Below are positions 1 to 5,002 of a DNA stretch of 5,002 bases, one piece after another. Source of the stretch: Blautia sp. (GTDB lineage: Bacteria > Bacillota > Clostridia > Lachnospirales > Lachnospiraceae). The position numbers and the translations under genes were made by a program. The first letter of the stretch is position 1. Each line of letters begins with the position of its first letter. The notes beneath the pieces are model-generated. The model did not search any database. It saw only the letters and a program-made list of their open reading frames with translations, and was not told the DNA's origin. The stretch is taken from the NCBI GenBank assembly GCA_017420455.1, contig JAFOJB010000316.1, positions 1-5,002 on the forward strand, read 5' to 3'.

Positions 1-17
1 GTGCTCCGGCACTCTGT

Positions 18-2672
18 TTAGTGGTGAAACGCAATATCCGGTGCTTCGTTCACAAAGGATTCATTCTCTCCGGAGGGATCGATGAAGAAGACAAACCTGG
101 TTTCCGTTTCGTTTTCATCGTAGACGCTGTAGAAGACGACATAGTATACAGGCTCTGCCTCTTCTTCTCCAGACTGCAGGTACAGAATATCCTGCCCGGT
201 AAGATGAGAAGCACAATACACAACGGAAACGTAGGACAACGACAGAGCTTCGAATGACGCCGGCATCACATCGGATTTAATGATCTTCACATTATACAGA
301 TCACCTTCTGCCGTTACAAGATATTGTCCGGGCTGCCCATAAGTTCTTTTTCCTTCGGTCAGAGCCTGGGCTTCCAGCCCCTCCGGCATCTTCAGAAATC
401 TGACAGAACCGCCGGCATTTTCTTTTTTCTTCTCCGGAAGATACTGGGGTTTAAGGATGCCGGACAGACCGGAATAAGGAATCTCTATCAGGAAGGAGCC
501 CAAAACAGGCTGATGAAAGGCTCCGGGAGCGTAGCTTGCGCAAAGACCACGGGTTCCAAAACAGAAATTGCCATCGATCATATTGTTCAGAATAGAAAGA
601 GCATGGCTGGTATAGTACTCCGGTTCTGATCCGTTGACGATATTTTCCCGGTTTGTGCTGACCAGCTCCTGTTTCAGACCTTCCATCAGAAGTATCAGCA
701 TTCTCTCATACAGATTTTTCGGAATCCGCTCCGGAGAATCGCTTCCGTTCCGGAGAGCTTCCAGGAAATCATCCCGTATGCCGGTCTTAATGACATCCTT
801 CGTTGTAGCGGCAGAGCCCCCGGCCTGGTCCGGGTCTATGATATCCAGCCAGGCCAGCTTCTTCCCCGTAGTAATATCGTAATTATACACACAGTAATAA
901 TGAAGCGGACGGGGACCTCCCTGGTATTCTCTGACCATGAAGCGCATACCAAATGCATCTCCGGAAAGCTGCGCATCGCAAAGAAAATATTCCAGGCAGG
1001 CGGAGAAGTGATATTCCTGATTCAGGTCCTTAAGCTTTGCCTCATAATCCCTCTCCTCCTCAACGAACCCGCTCAGAAGGGCATCGTTCAGTGTTTCTCC
1101 CCGAGATGCATCCGGCTGCAGGGTCACGTCCGGATTCAGAAGCACGCTGTAAAAATCCTCAGTTTTTTCTTCCAGAAGATCCAGAGACAGAACATAACGA
1201 TCTTCAAAATTATGGCATCTGATCTCACTCCACTTTGCTTTATACGATTGGAAAATATAAGTATCTGCGATTCGGTCAGAGGTACTCCCAAGATCAGCCT
1301 CTGTCAGGAAATCTGCATAGAAAAGGATAATGTCAGAAGGCAGAGCGATTTTGGCAGTGATATATTCCTGTTCATATTGGATCATGCAATCAAAGGAGTA
1401 CAGCTGCGCTTCTTTATAGATACAGAAAGTCTGATCGAACTCTGCTGAAGCGGCATAATCCCGTACTGTCCGAAGAAAACTTTCCTTTTCACGGAGTACA
1501 GGATGTGCATAGCGGCAGATCAGTCCTGCAGCATACGCCATTTCCCCGTAATAGGCGATGGAATCCATGTTTGTAAGAAAGTTGGACAGAGATATTCCGG
1601 CCTTCATACCATCCATCACTGCGCGGAGCGGATTTCCAGGGGGCAGCAGATCGTGAAAGGAACTCATAAGAACCCGGCCAATCCCCAGGTTTTTTGTACG
1701 GTGGAAAGTGTCCGACATAATCTGAGTCGTAATTACTGAAAAGGCTTCCGAACTTTTCTCTGCTTCCTCCAGATCGAGAAGAATGTTGAGGACAGCTTTT
1801 GCCAGTCTGGTCCCCTGGGAGGTTCCGCTGTTAATGGCATAATACGCAATCTTATACCATGTCAGGCGCCATGCTTCAGAAGCAGAAAGGCAGGCTTTGA
1901 ACAATGCTGCCGAACGGATAAAGCTGGAATAGGAAGAGGAGACCGTATCTGCGGCAGCACCGGCAAGATCCAGAGCCAGACCCAGGTCATCCAGGAAATC
2001 AGCAGCCTGAGAGCCATAGATATTCTCAAGTCCTGTGGAAATACTGCCAAGTATGTCATCCACCTTTTTCATGATGAAAGAAGAGGCGGCGCCTTTCTTC
2101 AGGCTGGCTAATGCATCCAGGGACGTCTGGACATAGAATGCAAGATCCTGAATATCCTGCGGAATAATACCGAAGGAAACCCTCAGGGCATCACTTTTCA
2201 GTATTCCTGAGACAGAATTCAGGATCTGCTCCGCAACATCAAGATAGGACTGTGCAAAGGTTGCCCCGTATTCTCCTTCCAATGCAGATGCCAGCATGAT
2301 TTCTGAGACTGCGATCTCAAATCCGTTTTTGATATTTACCTCTCCTCCGGTCAGAAAAGAACCCGTACGGTCAATAAACTGCCATACTGCGCCTGTTTCG
2401 TCTGCCCGATTCGCATCAAAATAACCGGCAGCGCAGGCGCCTTCAGAGCCGGTACGTTTCATGATTTCCTGGTAGATATCACTGTCTGCGAATTCCAGAT
2501 GCTGCTGCAGAAATTCCTCCGCATAATCTGAAGATGGATCCTCGTCAGTCCATGTCACATCCGGCTGGAGAGCTGCGCTGTTATCTGCCGCCGTAACCAT
2601 CCTCGCCAAAAAGATCGATGACAACAGCAGGAGAATCAGAAACCTTACAGAATATCCTGATTTTCTCATCAT
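18..2672 (-). CDS. Exported 884-residue protein with RsiV/DUF3298-like C-terminal region
   Basis: The precise function is unknown. Seen: a complete 884-codon frame ending in TAA at 18-20, with ATG at 2670-2672 (a second ATG follows directly). An AGAGGAGG ribosome binding site lies 8 nt upstream of the first ATG, so I chose that one. Residues 3-10 are basic, 11-23 are strongly hydrophobic, and VTA at 26-28 suits signal peptidase I. There is no lipobox and no later clear membrane span, so it is probably released or wall-associated. Residues about 100-480 are mostly helical and unrecognised. Residues about 553-745 resemble the DUF3298 domain of RsiV-type proteins: a GGPRPL stretch (586-591) in place of the usual GGAHP-like motif, then NYDITTGKKL (597-606) and, at the end, GNFCFGTRGL (701-710) and FLIEIPYSGL (727-736). 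The protein has 12 cysteines, which is many for a secreted Firmicute protein. A last segment (about 807-866) weakly echoes the start of the DUF3298-like part. It is transcribed divergently from the folC fusion. The existence of the gene is nearly certain; the domain call is moderate and from memory of the family pattern. Confidence 0.93.
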   Translation of the reverse strand: MMRKSGYSVRFLILLLLSSIFLARMVTAADNSAALQPDVTWTDEDPSSDYAEEFLQQHLEFADSDIYQEIMKRTGSEGACAAGYFDANRADETGAVWQFIDRTGSFLTGGEVNIKNGFEIAVSEIMLASALEGEYGATFAQSYLDVAEQILNSVSGILKSDALRVSFGIIPQDIQDLAFYVQTSLDALASLKKGAASSFIMKKVDDILGSISTGLENIYGSQAADFLDDLGLALDLAGAAADTVSSSYSSFIRSAALFKACLSASEAWRLTWYKIAYYAINSGTSQGTRLAKAVLNILLDLEEAEKSSEAFSVITTQIMSDTFHRTKNLGIGRVLMSSFHDLLPPGNPLRAVMDGMKAGISLSNFLTNMDSIAYYGEMAYAAGLICRYAHPVLREKESFLRTVRDYAASAEFDQTFCIYKEAQLYSFDCMIQYEQEYITAKIALPSDIILFYADFLTEADLGSTSDRIADTYIFQSYKAKWSEIRCHNFEDRYVLSLDLLEEKTEDFYSVLLNPDVTLQPDASRGETLNDALLSGFVEEERDYEAKLKDLNQEYHFSACLEYFLCDAQLSGDAFGMRFMVREYQGGPRPLHYYCVYNYDITTGKKLAWLDIIDPDQAGGSAATTKDVIKTGIRDDFLEALRNGSDSPERIPKNLYERMLILLMEGLKQELVSTNRENIVNGSEPEYYTSHALSILNNMIDGNFCFGTRGLCASYAPGAFHQPVLGSFLIEIPYSGLSGILKPQYLPEKKKENAGGSVRFLKMPEGLEAQALTEGKRTYGQPGQYLVTAEGDLYNVKIIKSDVMPASFEALSLSYVSVVYCASHLTGQDILYLQSGEEEAEPVYYVVFYSVYDENETETRFVFFIDPSGENESFVNEAPDIAFHH
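438..1016 (-). other. RsiV/DUF3298-like domain (residues about 553-745)
   Basis: The order of motifs matches the family as I know it: a beta-rich strand pair, a GGxHP-type turn (here GGPRPL, 586-591), a strand leading to YDITTGKKL (598-606) with LDII (609-612) where the family has a DLF-like stretch, a helical part with a charged loop (about 620-700), then NFCFGTRGL (702-710), the YAPG turn (714-717), and IEIPYSGLSGIL (729-740) followed by QYLP (743-746). In Bacillus RsiV this fold binds lysozyme and is attached to a membrane anti-sigma factor; here it sits on a secreted helical protein with no sigma-binding part. Several family positions are changed (the His of GGxHP, the aromatic NPY-like turn), so the domain is divergent. 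The match was made by eye; a profile search against PF11738 would decide. Confidence 0.6.
2589..2672 (-). other. Signal peptide coding segment
   Basis: Residues 1-28 have the three expected parts: a basic start (R3, K4, R10), a leucine/isoleucine-rich core at 11-23, and a polar end with VTA just before the predicted cut, leaving ADNSAALQ as the mature start. Cleavage one residue later (after A29) is equally possible. No cysteine follows the core, so a lipoprotein is unlikely. Confidence 0.85.
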
Positions 2673-2856
2673 ATCGTGTTCCTCCTCTTAAATGAAATAA
2701 TATACTGACAAACATGGTTGTATTTCCATATCTTCCTGTACGCATAAACTGCGGCAGTGTCAGTTCACTCAGATCACTGTTTCGCGGCTTTGAACGGTAT
2801 CCAGCGCGTCTCTGACAATGTCTGCCTGAACGCATCAGGCGGGCGGGACCGTGAAC
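2673..2856 (-). other. Long 5' leader of the exported-protein gene
   Basis: If the extended -10 promoter at 2863-2891 is used, transcription begins near 2856 and leaves about 184 nt untranslated before the ATG. I see no recognisable riboswitch, T-box or attenuator in it. The only structure I can support is a small hairpin, GCCTGA (2824-2829) with TCAGGC (2835-2840) around a 5-nt loop, extendable by one Watson-Crick and two wobble pairs. It is not followed by a U-run on the minus strand, so it is not a classical terminator. An untested nearer promoter would shorten this leader. Confidence 0.4.
2681..2688 (-). promoter_or_regulatory. Ribosome binding site of the exported-protein gene
   Basis: On the minus strand AGAGGAGG is followed by 8 nt (AACACGAT) and then ATGATG. 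The spacing to the first ATG is ideal and to the second it is 11 nt, which favours the first as the start. Confidence 0.85.
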
Positions 2857-2862
2857 AGCAGT

Positions 2863-2891
2863 ATTATACCATAAAAAAGGCTGCTTCATAA
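2863..2891 (-). promoter_or_regulatory. Extended -10 promoter driving the exported-protein gene
   Basis: On the minus strand a perfect TATAAT (2868 to 2863) is preceded by TGG, giving the TGn extension of an extended -10 promoter. A 17-nt spacer separates it from a weak -35, TTATGA (2891 to 2886; 3 of 6 consensus bases). A weak -35 is tolerated where TGn is present. It points into the long minus-strand gene. Predicted from sequence only. Confidence 0.6.
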
Positions 2892-2926
2892 AGAAGATCA
2901 GGATTGAAAAAGCGCTCTTTTCAGTG
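2892..2926 (+). repeat. 35-bp direct repeat, copy 1 (promoter-like but lacking a -10)
   Basis: This segment matches 3022-3056 at 32 of 35 positions (mismatches at 2895, 2915 and 2923), with an exact offset of 130 bp. It contains the same TTGAAA -35-like hexamer (2904-2909) and 17-nt spacer. At the place where copy 2 has TATAAT, copy 1 runs into GGACAC of the palindromic element, so it cannot act as the same promoter. Confidence 0.85.
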
Positions 2927-2950
2927 GGACACAGGGGGACACAGGGGGAC
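2926..2950 (+). repeat. Tandem 10-bp unit (2.5 copies) at the left end of the palindrome
   Basis: GGGACACAGG occurs at 2926-2935 and 2936-2945 and is followed by a half copy GGGAC (2946-2950). The right arm of the palindrome holds only about one and a half units, so the left side carries one extra. This looks like slippage or a nested insertion at the element's edge. Confidence 0.75.
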
Positions 2951-2999
2951 GGTCCTTTTGTGTTTTTTGAACACAAAAGGACCGTCCCCCTGTGTCCCC
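2935..2999. repeat. Perfect 30-bp inverted repeat, REP/MITE-like palindromic element
   Basis: The arms 2935-2964 and 2970-2999 are exact reverse complements over all 30 positions, with a 5-nt loop TTTTG. The outer part reads GGGGACACAGGGGGACGG and the inner part TCCTTTTGTGTT. From general knowledge, palindromes with GTCCCCCTGTGTCCCC-like ends are spread between genes in many Clostridia, and resemble repeats mobilised in trans by Y1-type (REP-associated) transposases; membership of this copy is inference. Neither side of the stem is followed by a U-run, so it is not a standard intrinsic terminator, though so stable a hairpin could still block read-through between the diverging units. Confidence 0.8.
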
Positions 3000-3021
3000 A
3001 ATGGTGAAAAGCAGCGGCCAG

Positions 3022-3056
3022 AGAGGATCAGGATTGAAAAAGCGTTCTTTTCCGTG
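3022..3056 (+). repeat. 35-bp direct repeat, copy 2 (functional promoter half)
   Basis: This is the second copy of the repeat at 2892-2926. It ends exactly at the base before the TATAAT of the folC-fusion promoter, so the repeat supplies the -35 and the whole spacer. Inside both copies GAAAA and TTTTC form a short inverted pair 7 nt apart (3036-3040 with 3048-3052; 2906-2910 with 2918-2922), a weak candidate for a regulator site. Confidence 0.85.
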
Positions 3057-3062
3057 TATAAT
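3034..3062 (+). promoter_or_regulatory. SigA-type promoter of the folC-pheA fusion
   Basis: TTGAAA (3034-3039), a 17-nt spacer, and a perfect TATAAT (3057-3062) make a near-consensus housekeeping promoter. Transcription should begin around 3069, leaving a leader of about 54 nt before the ATG at 3123. The -35 and spacer lie in copy 2 of the 35-bp direct repeat. Confidence 0.85.
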
Positions 3063-3085
3063 AGCCAGAGAAAAGGGAAGAAATC

Positions 3086-3102
3086 ATACAGTGACACTGT
3101 AT
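3086..3102. promoter_or_regulatory. 17-bp perfect palindrome in the folC leader, possible operator or RNA hairpin
   Basis: ATACAGTG (3086-3093) and CACTGTAT (3095-3102) are exact reverse complements around a single A. The site lies about 18-34 nt after the predicted transcription start and 8 nt before the AGGAGG. As DNA it has the form of an operator for a dimeric repressor acting as a roadblock. As RNA it could fold into a 7-bp stem with a GAC loop next to the ribosome binding site. I cannot assign it to a known regulator. Confidence 0.55.
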
Positions 3103-3110
3103 CCTTTTCC

Positions 3111-3116
3111 AGGAGG
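3111..3116 (+). promoter_or_regulatory. Ribosome binding site of the folC-pheA fusion
   Basis: A perfect AGGAGG stands 6 nt before ATG at 3123-3125. It fixes the start of the long frame and predicts efficient initiation. Confidence 0.92.
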
Positions 3117-3122
3117 AAAATC

Positions 3123-5002
3123 ATGAATTACCAGGAAAGCCGTGACTATATTAAAGATGCTGAAAAATACGGCGCTGTACTAGGACTTTCAAATATCCGG
3201 GAGCTTGCCGGGAGGCTTGGCAATCCGCAGGATGCGCTTTCCGTCATCCATGTAGCCGGCACGAACGGAAAGGGCTCCGTGATCGCATATCTGTATCAGA
3301 CACTGCAGCTGACGGGAAGAAAGGTCGGAAGATATATTTCCCCCACGCTGTTTTCTTACCGGGAACGGATGGAGATCAACCAGACCCCGGTCTCCCGGGA
3401 ACAATTCGCGGATCTGATGACCAGAGTAAAAAAGGCAGCTGAAGAGATGGTCCGGGACGGCCTTACGCATCCGACGCCCTTCGAACTGGAGACTGCCGCT
3501 GCCTTTTTGTTTTTTAAGGAAGAAAAATGCGATCTGGTTCTTCTGGAGGTAGGCATGGGAGGCAGTCTCGATGCTACGAATATCGTCGAAAAACCCTTCC
3601 TCTCAGTGCTGGCCTCTATCAGCATGGATCACATGGCCTACCTGGGCGGCACTCTGTACGAAATTGCAGAAAAAAAGGCCGGGATCATCAAAAAAGGCTG
3701 CCCCATGATCACCATAAAGCAGCAGCCTGAAGCAGAAAAAGCTATCAGAGCCGCCTGCCGGGAGAAGCAGGTACCCTTCCGGGAAGCAGATCCATCGGAA
3801 GCAGAGGTCATTACAGCGGGGATTGAAGAGCAGACCTTCCGGTATAAAGGGGAAGAATACACGATCCGGCTGGGAGGAGCGTACCAGAAGGAAAATGCAT
3901 GCCTGGCTCTCGCCGCCCTGGAAATCCTGTCGGAAAACGGGATATGTACCACGGTTGATGAACGAAAAAAGGGTCTTTACCAGACCAGGTGGAAGGGACG
4001 CTTTACCGTTCTTTCCAGAGAGCCCCTGTTCATCGTAGACGGCGCCCACAATCCCGCCGGAGCAGACATGCTCGCCCGGACCATCAGCCAGCACTTTCAG
4101 GGGAAAAAGATATACTTTATCACAGGCATGTTCGCAGACAAGGATTACTCATATGTCATGCAGAAAATGTGCCCCTTCGCGGAAAAAATCCTGACCATTC
4201 AGACGCCGGATAATCCCCGGGCCCTGAGCGCCAAAGAGCTGGCAGAGTGCGCCAGGAAGTACCATCCGGATGTAACTGCCATGCCGGAGATCGGCGCAGC
4301 GGTAAATAAAGCTTATGAGCTGGCCGGAAAGGAGGATGTGATCCTGGCCTTCGGATCTCTGTCCTTCATTTCTGCCATCTGCGATGCCGCAGAAAAAAGG
4401 AAAAGCCGGCCGGAACCAGGAGAAAAAGAGGATACCATGGATCTTCAGGAATGCAGGAAGAGAATCGACAGCATTGACGACGAGATCGTCCGCCTTTTTG
4501 AAGAGCGTATGAAAGTTTCGGAGGAGATCGCGCGTTTTAAAATACAGACCGGAAAAAAAGTGATGGACCCGCAGAGAGAGCGGGAGAAGCTGGAGGCTGT
4601 CCGGAAAAAAGCCCATGGCCCGCTGAATGAACTGGGAGCCAGGGAAGTGTTCCGTCAGATCATGGCGGTGAGCCGCAAAAGACAGTACCAGATGCTGACA
4701 GAAAATGGGATAAAGGAGCCGGTGGAATACCGGTTTGTGGACCGGCTGCCGCTGCGGGATGTAACGGTGGTTTTTCAGGGAGTAGAGGGAGCCTACAGCT
4801 CCGCGGCCATGCGGGAATACTTTCCGGAGGAGATCGAAAGCTATCATGTAAAGACCTGGCGGGATGCCATGGAGGAGGTCTCCCAGGGACGGGCGGATTA
4901 CGCAGTACTGCCCATCGAGAACTCCACAGCCGGAGCGGTGGGAGATATCTATGACCTGCTGATGGAATACAATCTGTACATCGTCGGAGAACAGATCATC
5001 AA
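3123..5002 (+). CDS. folC-pheA: FolC (folylpolyglutamate/dihydrofolate synthase) fused to chorismate mutase-prephenate dehydratase; right end cut by window
   Basis: One uninterrupted frame of 626 codons runs off the right edge. The FolC part adds glutamate to dihydropteroate/tetrahydrofolate with ATP in the cytoplasm. It shows the P-loop GTNGKGS (46-52), SPTLFSYRER (73-82), FELETAAAF (120-128), EVGMGGSLDATN (142-153), SISMDH (165-170), the KAGI lysine (185) that is carbamylated in studied enzymes, WKGRF (290-294), DGAHNP (306-311), DKD (339-341), PRA (365-367) and GSL (411-413). It is full length (about 428 residues). After a charged linker (about 429-438) an AroQ chorismate mutase starts at M439; by comparison with the E. 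coli P-protein its active-site residues R445, R462, K473, D482, R485, E486, S517 and Q521 are all present. Prephenate dehydratase begins near 546 with GVEGAYS (553-559) and PIENSTAG (597-604); its catalytic TRF motif and the ACT domain should lie beyond the window. A FolC-PheA fusion is not an arrangement I know; a missed stop through sequence error is the main alternative. Confidence 0.9.
   Translation, partial: MNYQESRDYIKDAEKYGAVLGLSNIRELAGRLGNPQDALSVIHVAGTNGKGSVIAYLYQTLQLTGRKVGRYISPTLFSYRERMEINQTPVSREQFADLMTRVKKAAEEMVRDGLTHPTPFELETAAAFLFFKEEKCDLVLLEVGMGGSLDATNIVEKPFLSVLASISMDHMAYLGGTLYEIAEKKAGIIKKGCPMITIKQQPEAEKAIRAACREKQVPFREADPSEAEVITAGIEEQTFRYKGEEYTIRLGGAYQKENACLALAALEILSENGICTTVDERKKGLYQTRWKGRFTVLSREPLFIVDGAHNPAGADMLARTISQHFQGKKIYFITGMFADKDYSYVMQKMCPFAEKILTIQTPDNPRALSAKELAECARKYHPDVTAMPEIGAAVNKAYELAGKEDVILAFGSLSFISAICDAAEKRKSRPEPGEKEDTMDLQECRKRIDSIDDEIVRLFEERMKVSEEIARFKIQTGKKVMDPQREREKLEAVRKKAHGPLNELGAREVFRQIMAVSRKRQYQMLTENGIKEPVEYRFVDRLPLRDVTVVFQGVEGAYSSAAMREYFPEEIESYHVKTWRDAMEEVSQGRADYAVLPIENSTAGAVGDIYDLLMEYNLYIVGEQII
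4428..4439 (+). promoter_or_regulatory. Internal ribosome binding site and ATG, possible separate start for PheA
   Basis: GAGG (4428-4431) lies 5 nt before an in-frame ATG (4437-4439), with an AGGAG further upstream at 4418-4422. The protein from this ATG begins MDLQECRKRIDSIDDEIVRL, which is how stand-alone clostridial P-proteins usually begin. This suggests the PheA part was, or still is, translated on its own, alongside or instead of the fusion. GAGG also codes for linker residues, so chance is possible. Confidence 0.55.
4437..4700 (+). other. AroQ-type chorismate mutase domain (residues 439-526 of the fusion)
   Basis: This domain converts chorismate to prephenate. A three-helix AroQ pattern is readable: the first helix LQECRKRIDSIDDEIVRLFEE, the second around K473 to E491 with the D-P-Q-R-E motif (482-486), the third 506-525. 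Aligned without gaps to the E. coli domain through residue 52, all catalytic positions match (R11, R28, K39, D48, R51, E52), and S84 and Q88 match S517 and Q521. The domain should be active. Confidence 0.9.
4758..5002 (+). other. Prephenate dehydratase domain, N-terminal part only
   Basis: This domain converts prephenate to phenylpyruvate. Residues 546-626 contain VVFQGVEGAYSSAAM, which matches the family's flGPkGSYShlA start, then GRADYAVLPIENSTAGAV (590-606) and DLLMEYNLYIVGEQ. The window ends about a third of the way into the domain, so the catalytic TRF motif and the phenylalanine-binding ACT domain cannot be seen. Confidence 0.88.

Noticed and set aside
900..1448. Plus-strand reading frame of 182 codons
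   Set aside because: It lies wholly inside the long minus-strand gene, has no convincing ribosome binding site and no recognisable protein pattern; it is an antisense shadow.
2904..2932. Copy 1 of the direct repeat as a second active rightward promoter
   Set aside because: At the correct 17-nt spacing the -10 position reads GGACAC, which does not resemble TATAAT.
2581..2976. Minus-strand 131-codon frame running from the palindrome into the exported-protein gene
   Set aside because: Its start lies inside the repeat element and its product shows no domain; it overlaps the well-supported start at 2672 in another frame.
2935..2999. Palindrome as an intrinsic terminator
   Set aside because: There is no U-run after the stem on either strand, and both neighbouring genes are transcribed away from it.
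2892..3056. CRISPR array
   Set aside because: There are only two direct-repeat copies, and the sequence between them is a palindrome rather than a spacer; no cas gene is seen.
3063..3122. Folate (THF) riboswitch or T-box ahead of folC-pheA
   Set aside because: The predicted leader is only about 54 nt and shows none of the conserved parts; only a simple palindrome is present.
4149..4847. Minus-strand reading frame of 232 codons
   Set aside because: It runs antisense to the FolC-PheA frame, whose translation shows clear catalytic motifs; the antisense product looks like a random mixture rich in H, F and L.

Overview
The window looks like chromosomal DNA from a Clostridia-class Firmicute, most likely of the Lachnospiraceae type. 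This is an inference. It rests on strong AGGAGG-type ribosome binding sites, SigA-like promoters, a roughly balanced base composition, the protein style of the FolC and chorismate mutase domains, and a GTCCCCCTGTGTCCCC palindromic repeat of a kind I associate with such genomes. No rRNA, tRNA, CRISPR array or transposase gene is visible.

Layout: a long minus-strand gene (18-2672) encodes an 884-residue exported protein with an N-terminal signal peptide. It has a large helical N-terminal part that I do not recognise, and a C-terminal region (about residues 553-745) resembling the RsiV/DUF3298 extracytoplasmic fold. A 450-bp divergent intergenic region (2673-3122) follows. From the minus-strand gene outward it holds that gene's long leader and extended -10 promoter, a 35-bp direct repeat, a perfect 30-bp inverted repeat with a 5-nt loop, the second direct-repeat copy forming the -35 and spacer of the rightward promoter (TTGAAA-N17-TATAAT), a 17-bp palindrome in the short leader, and an AGGAGG ribosome binding site.

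The plus-strand gene (3123 to beyond the right edge) is the main point of interest. It reads without a stop through a full-length folylpolyglutamate/dihydrofolate synthase (FolC, about residues 1-428), a short charged linker, a complete AroQ-type chorismate mutase (about 439-526) and the first part of a prephenate dehydratase (from about 546, cut by the window end). I read it codon by codon and found no in-frame stop. The sequence therefore predicts a FolC-PheA (P-protein) fusion joining folate polyglutamylation to phenylalanine synthesis. An internal ATG at 4437 with a GAGG motif 5 nt upstream could also yield a separate P-protein, so the locus may make two products.

The two genes diverge and have no obvious functional link. 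The fused gene appears to have its own strong promoter and a possible operator or RNA hairpin in the leader.
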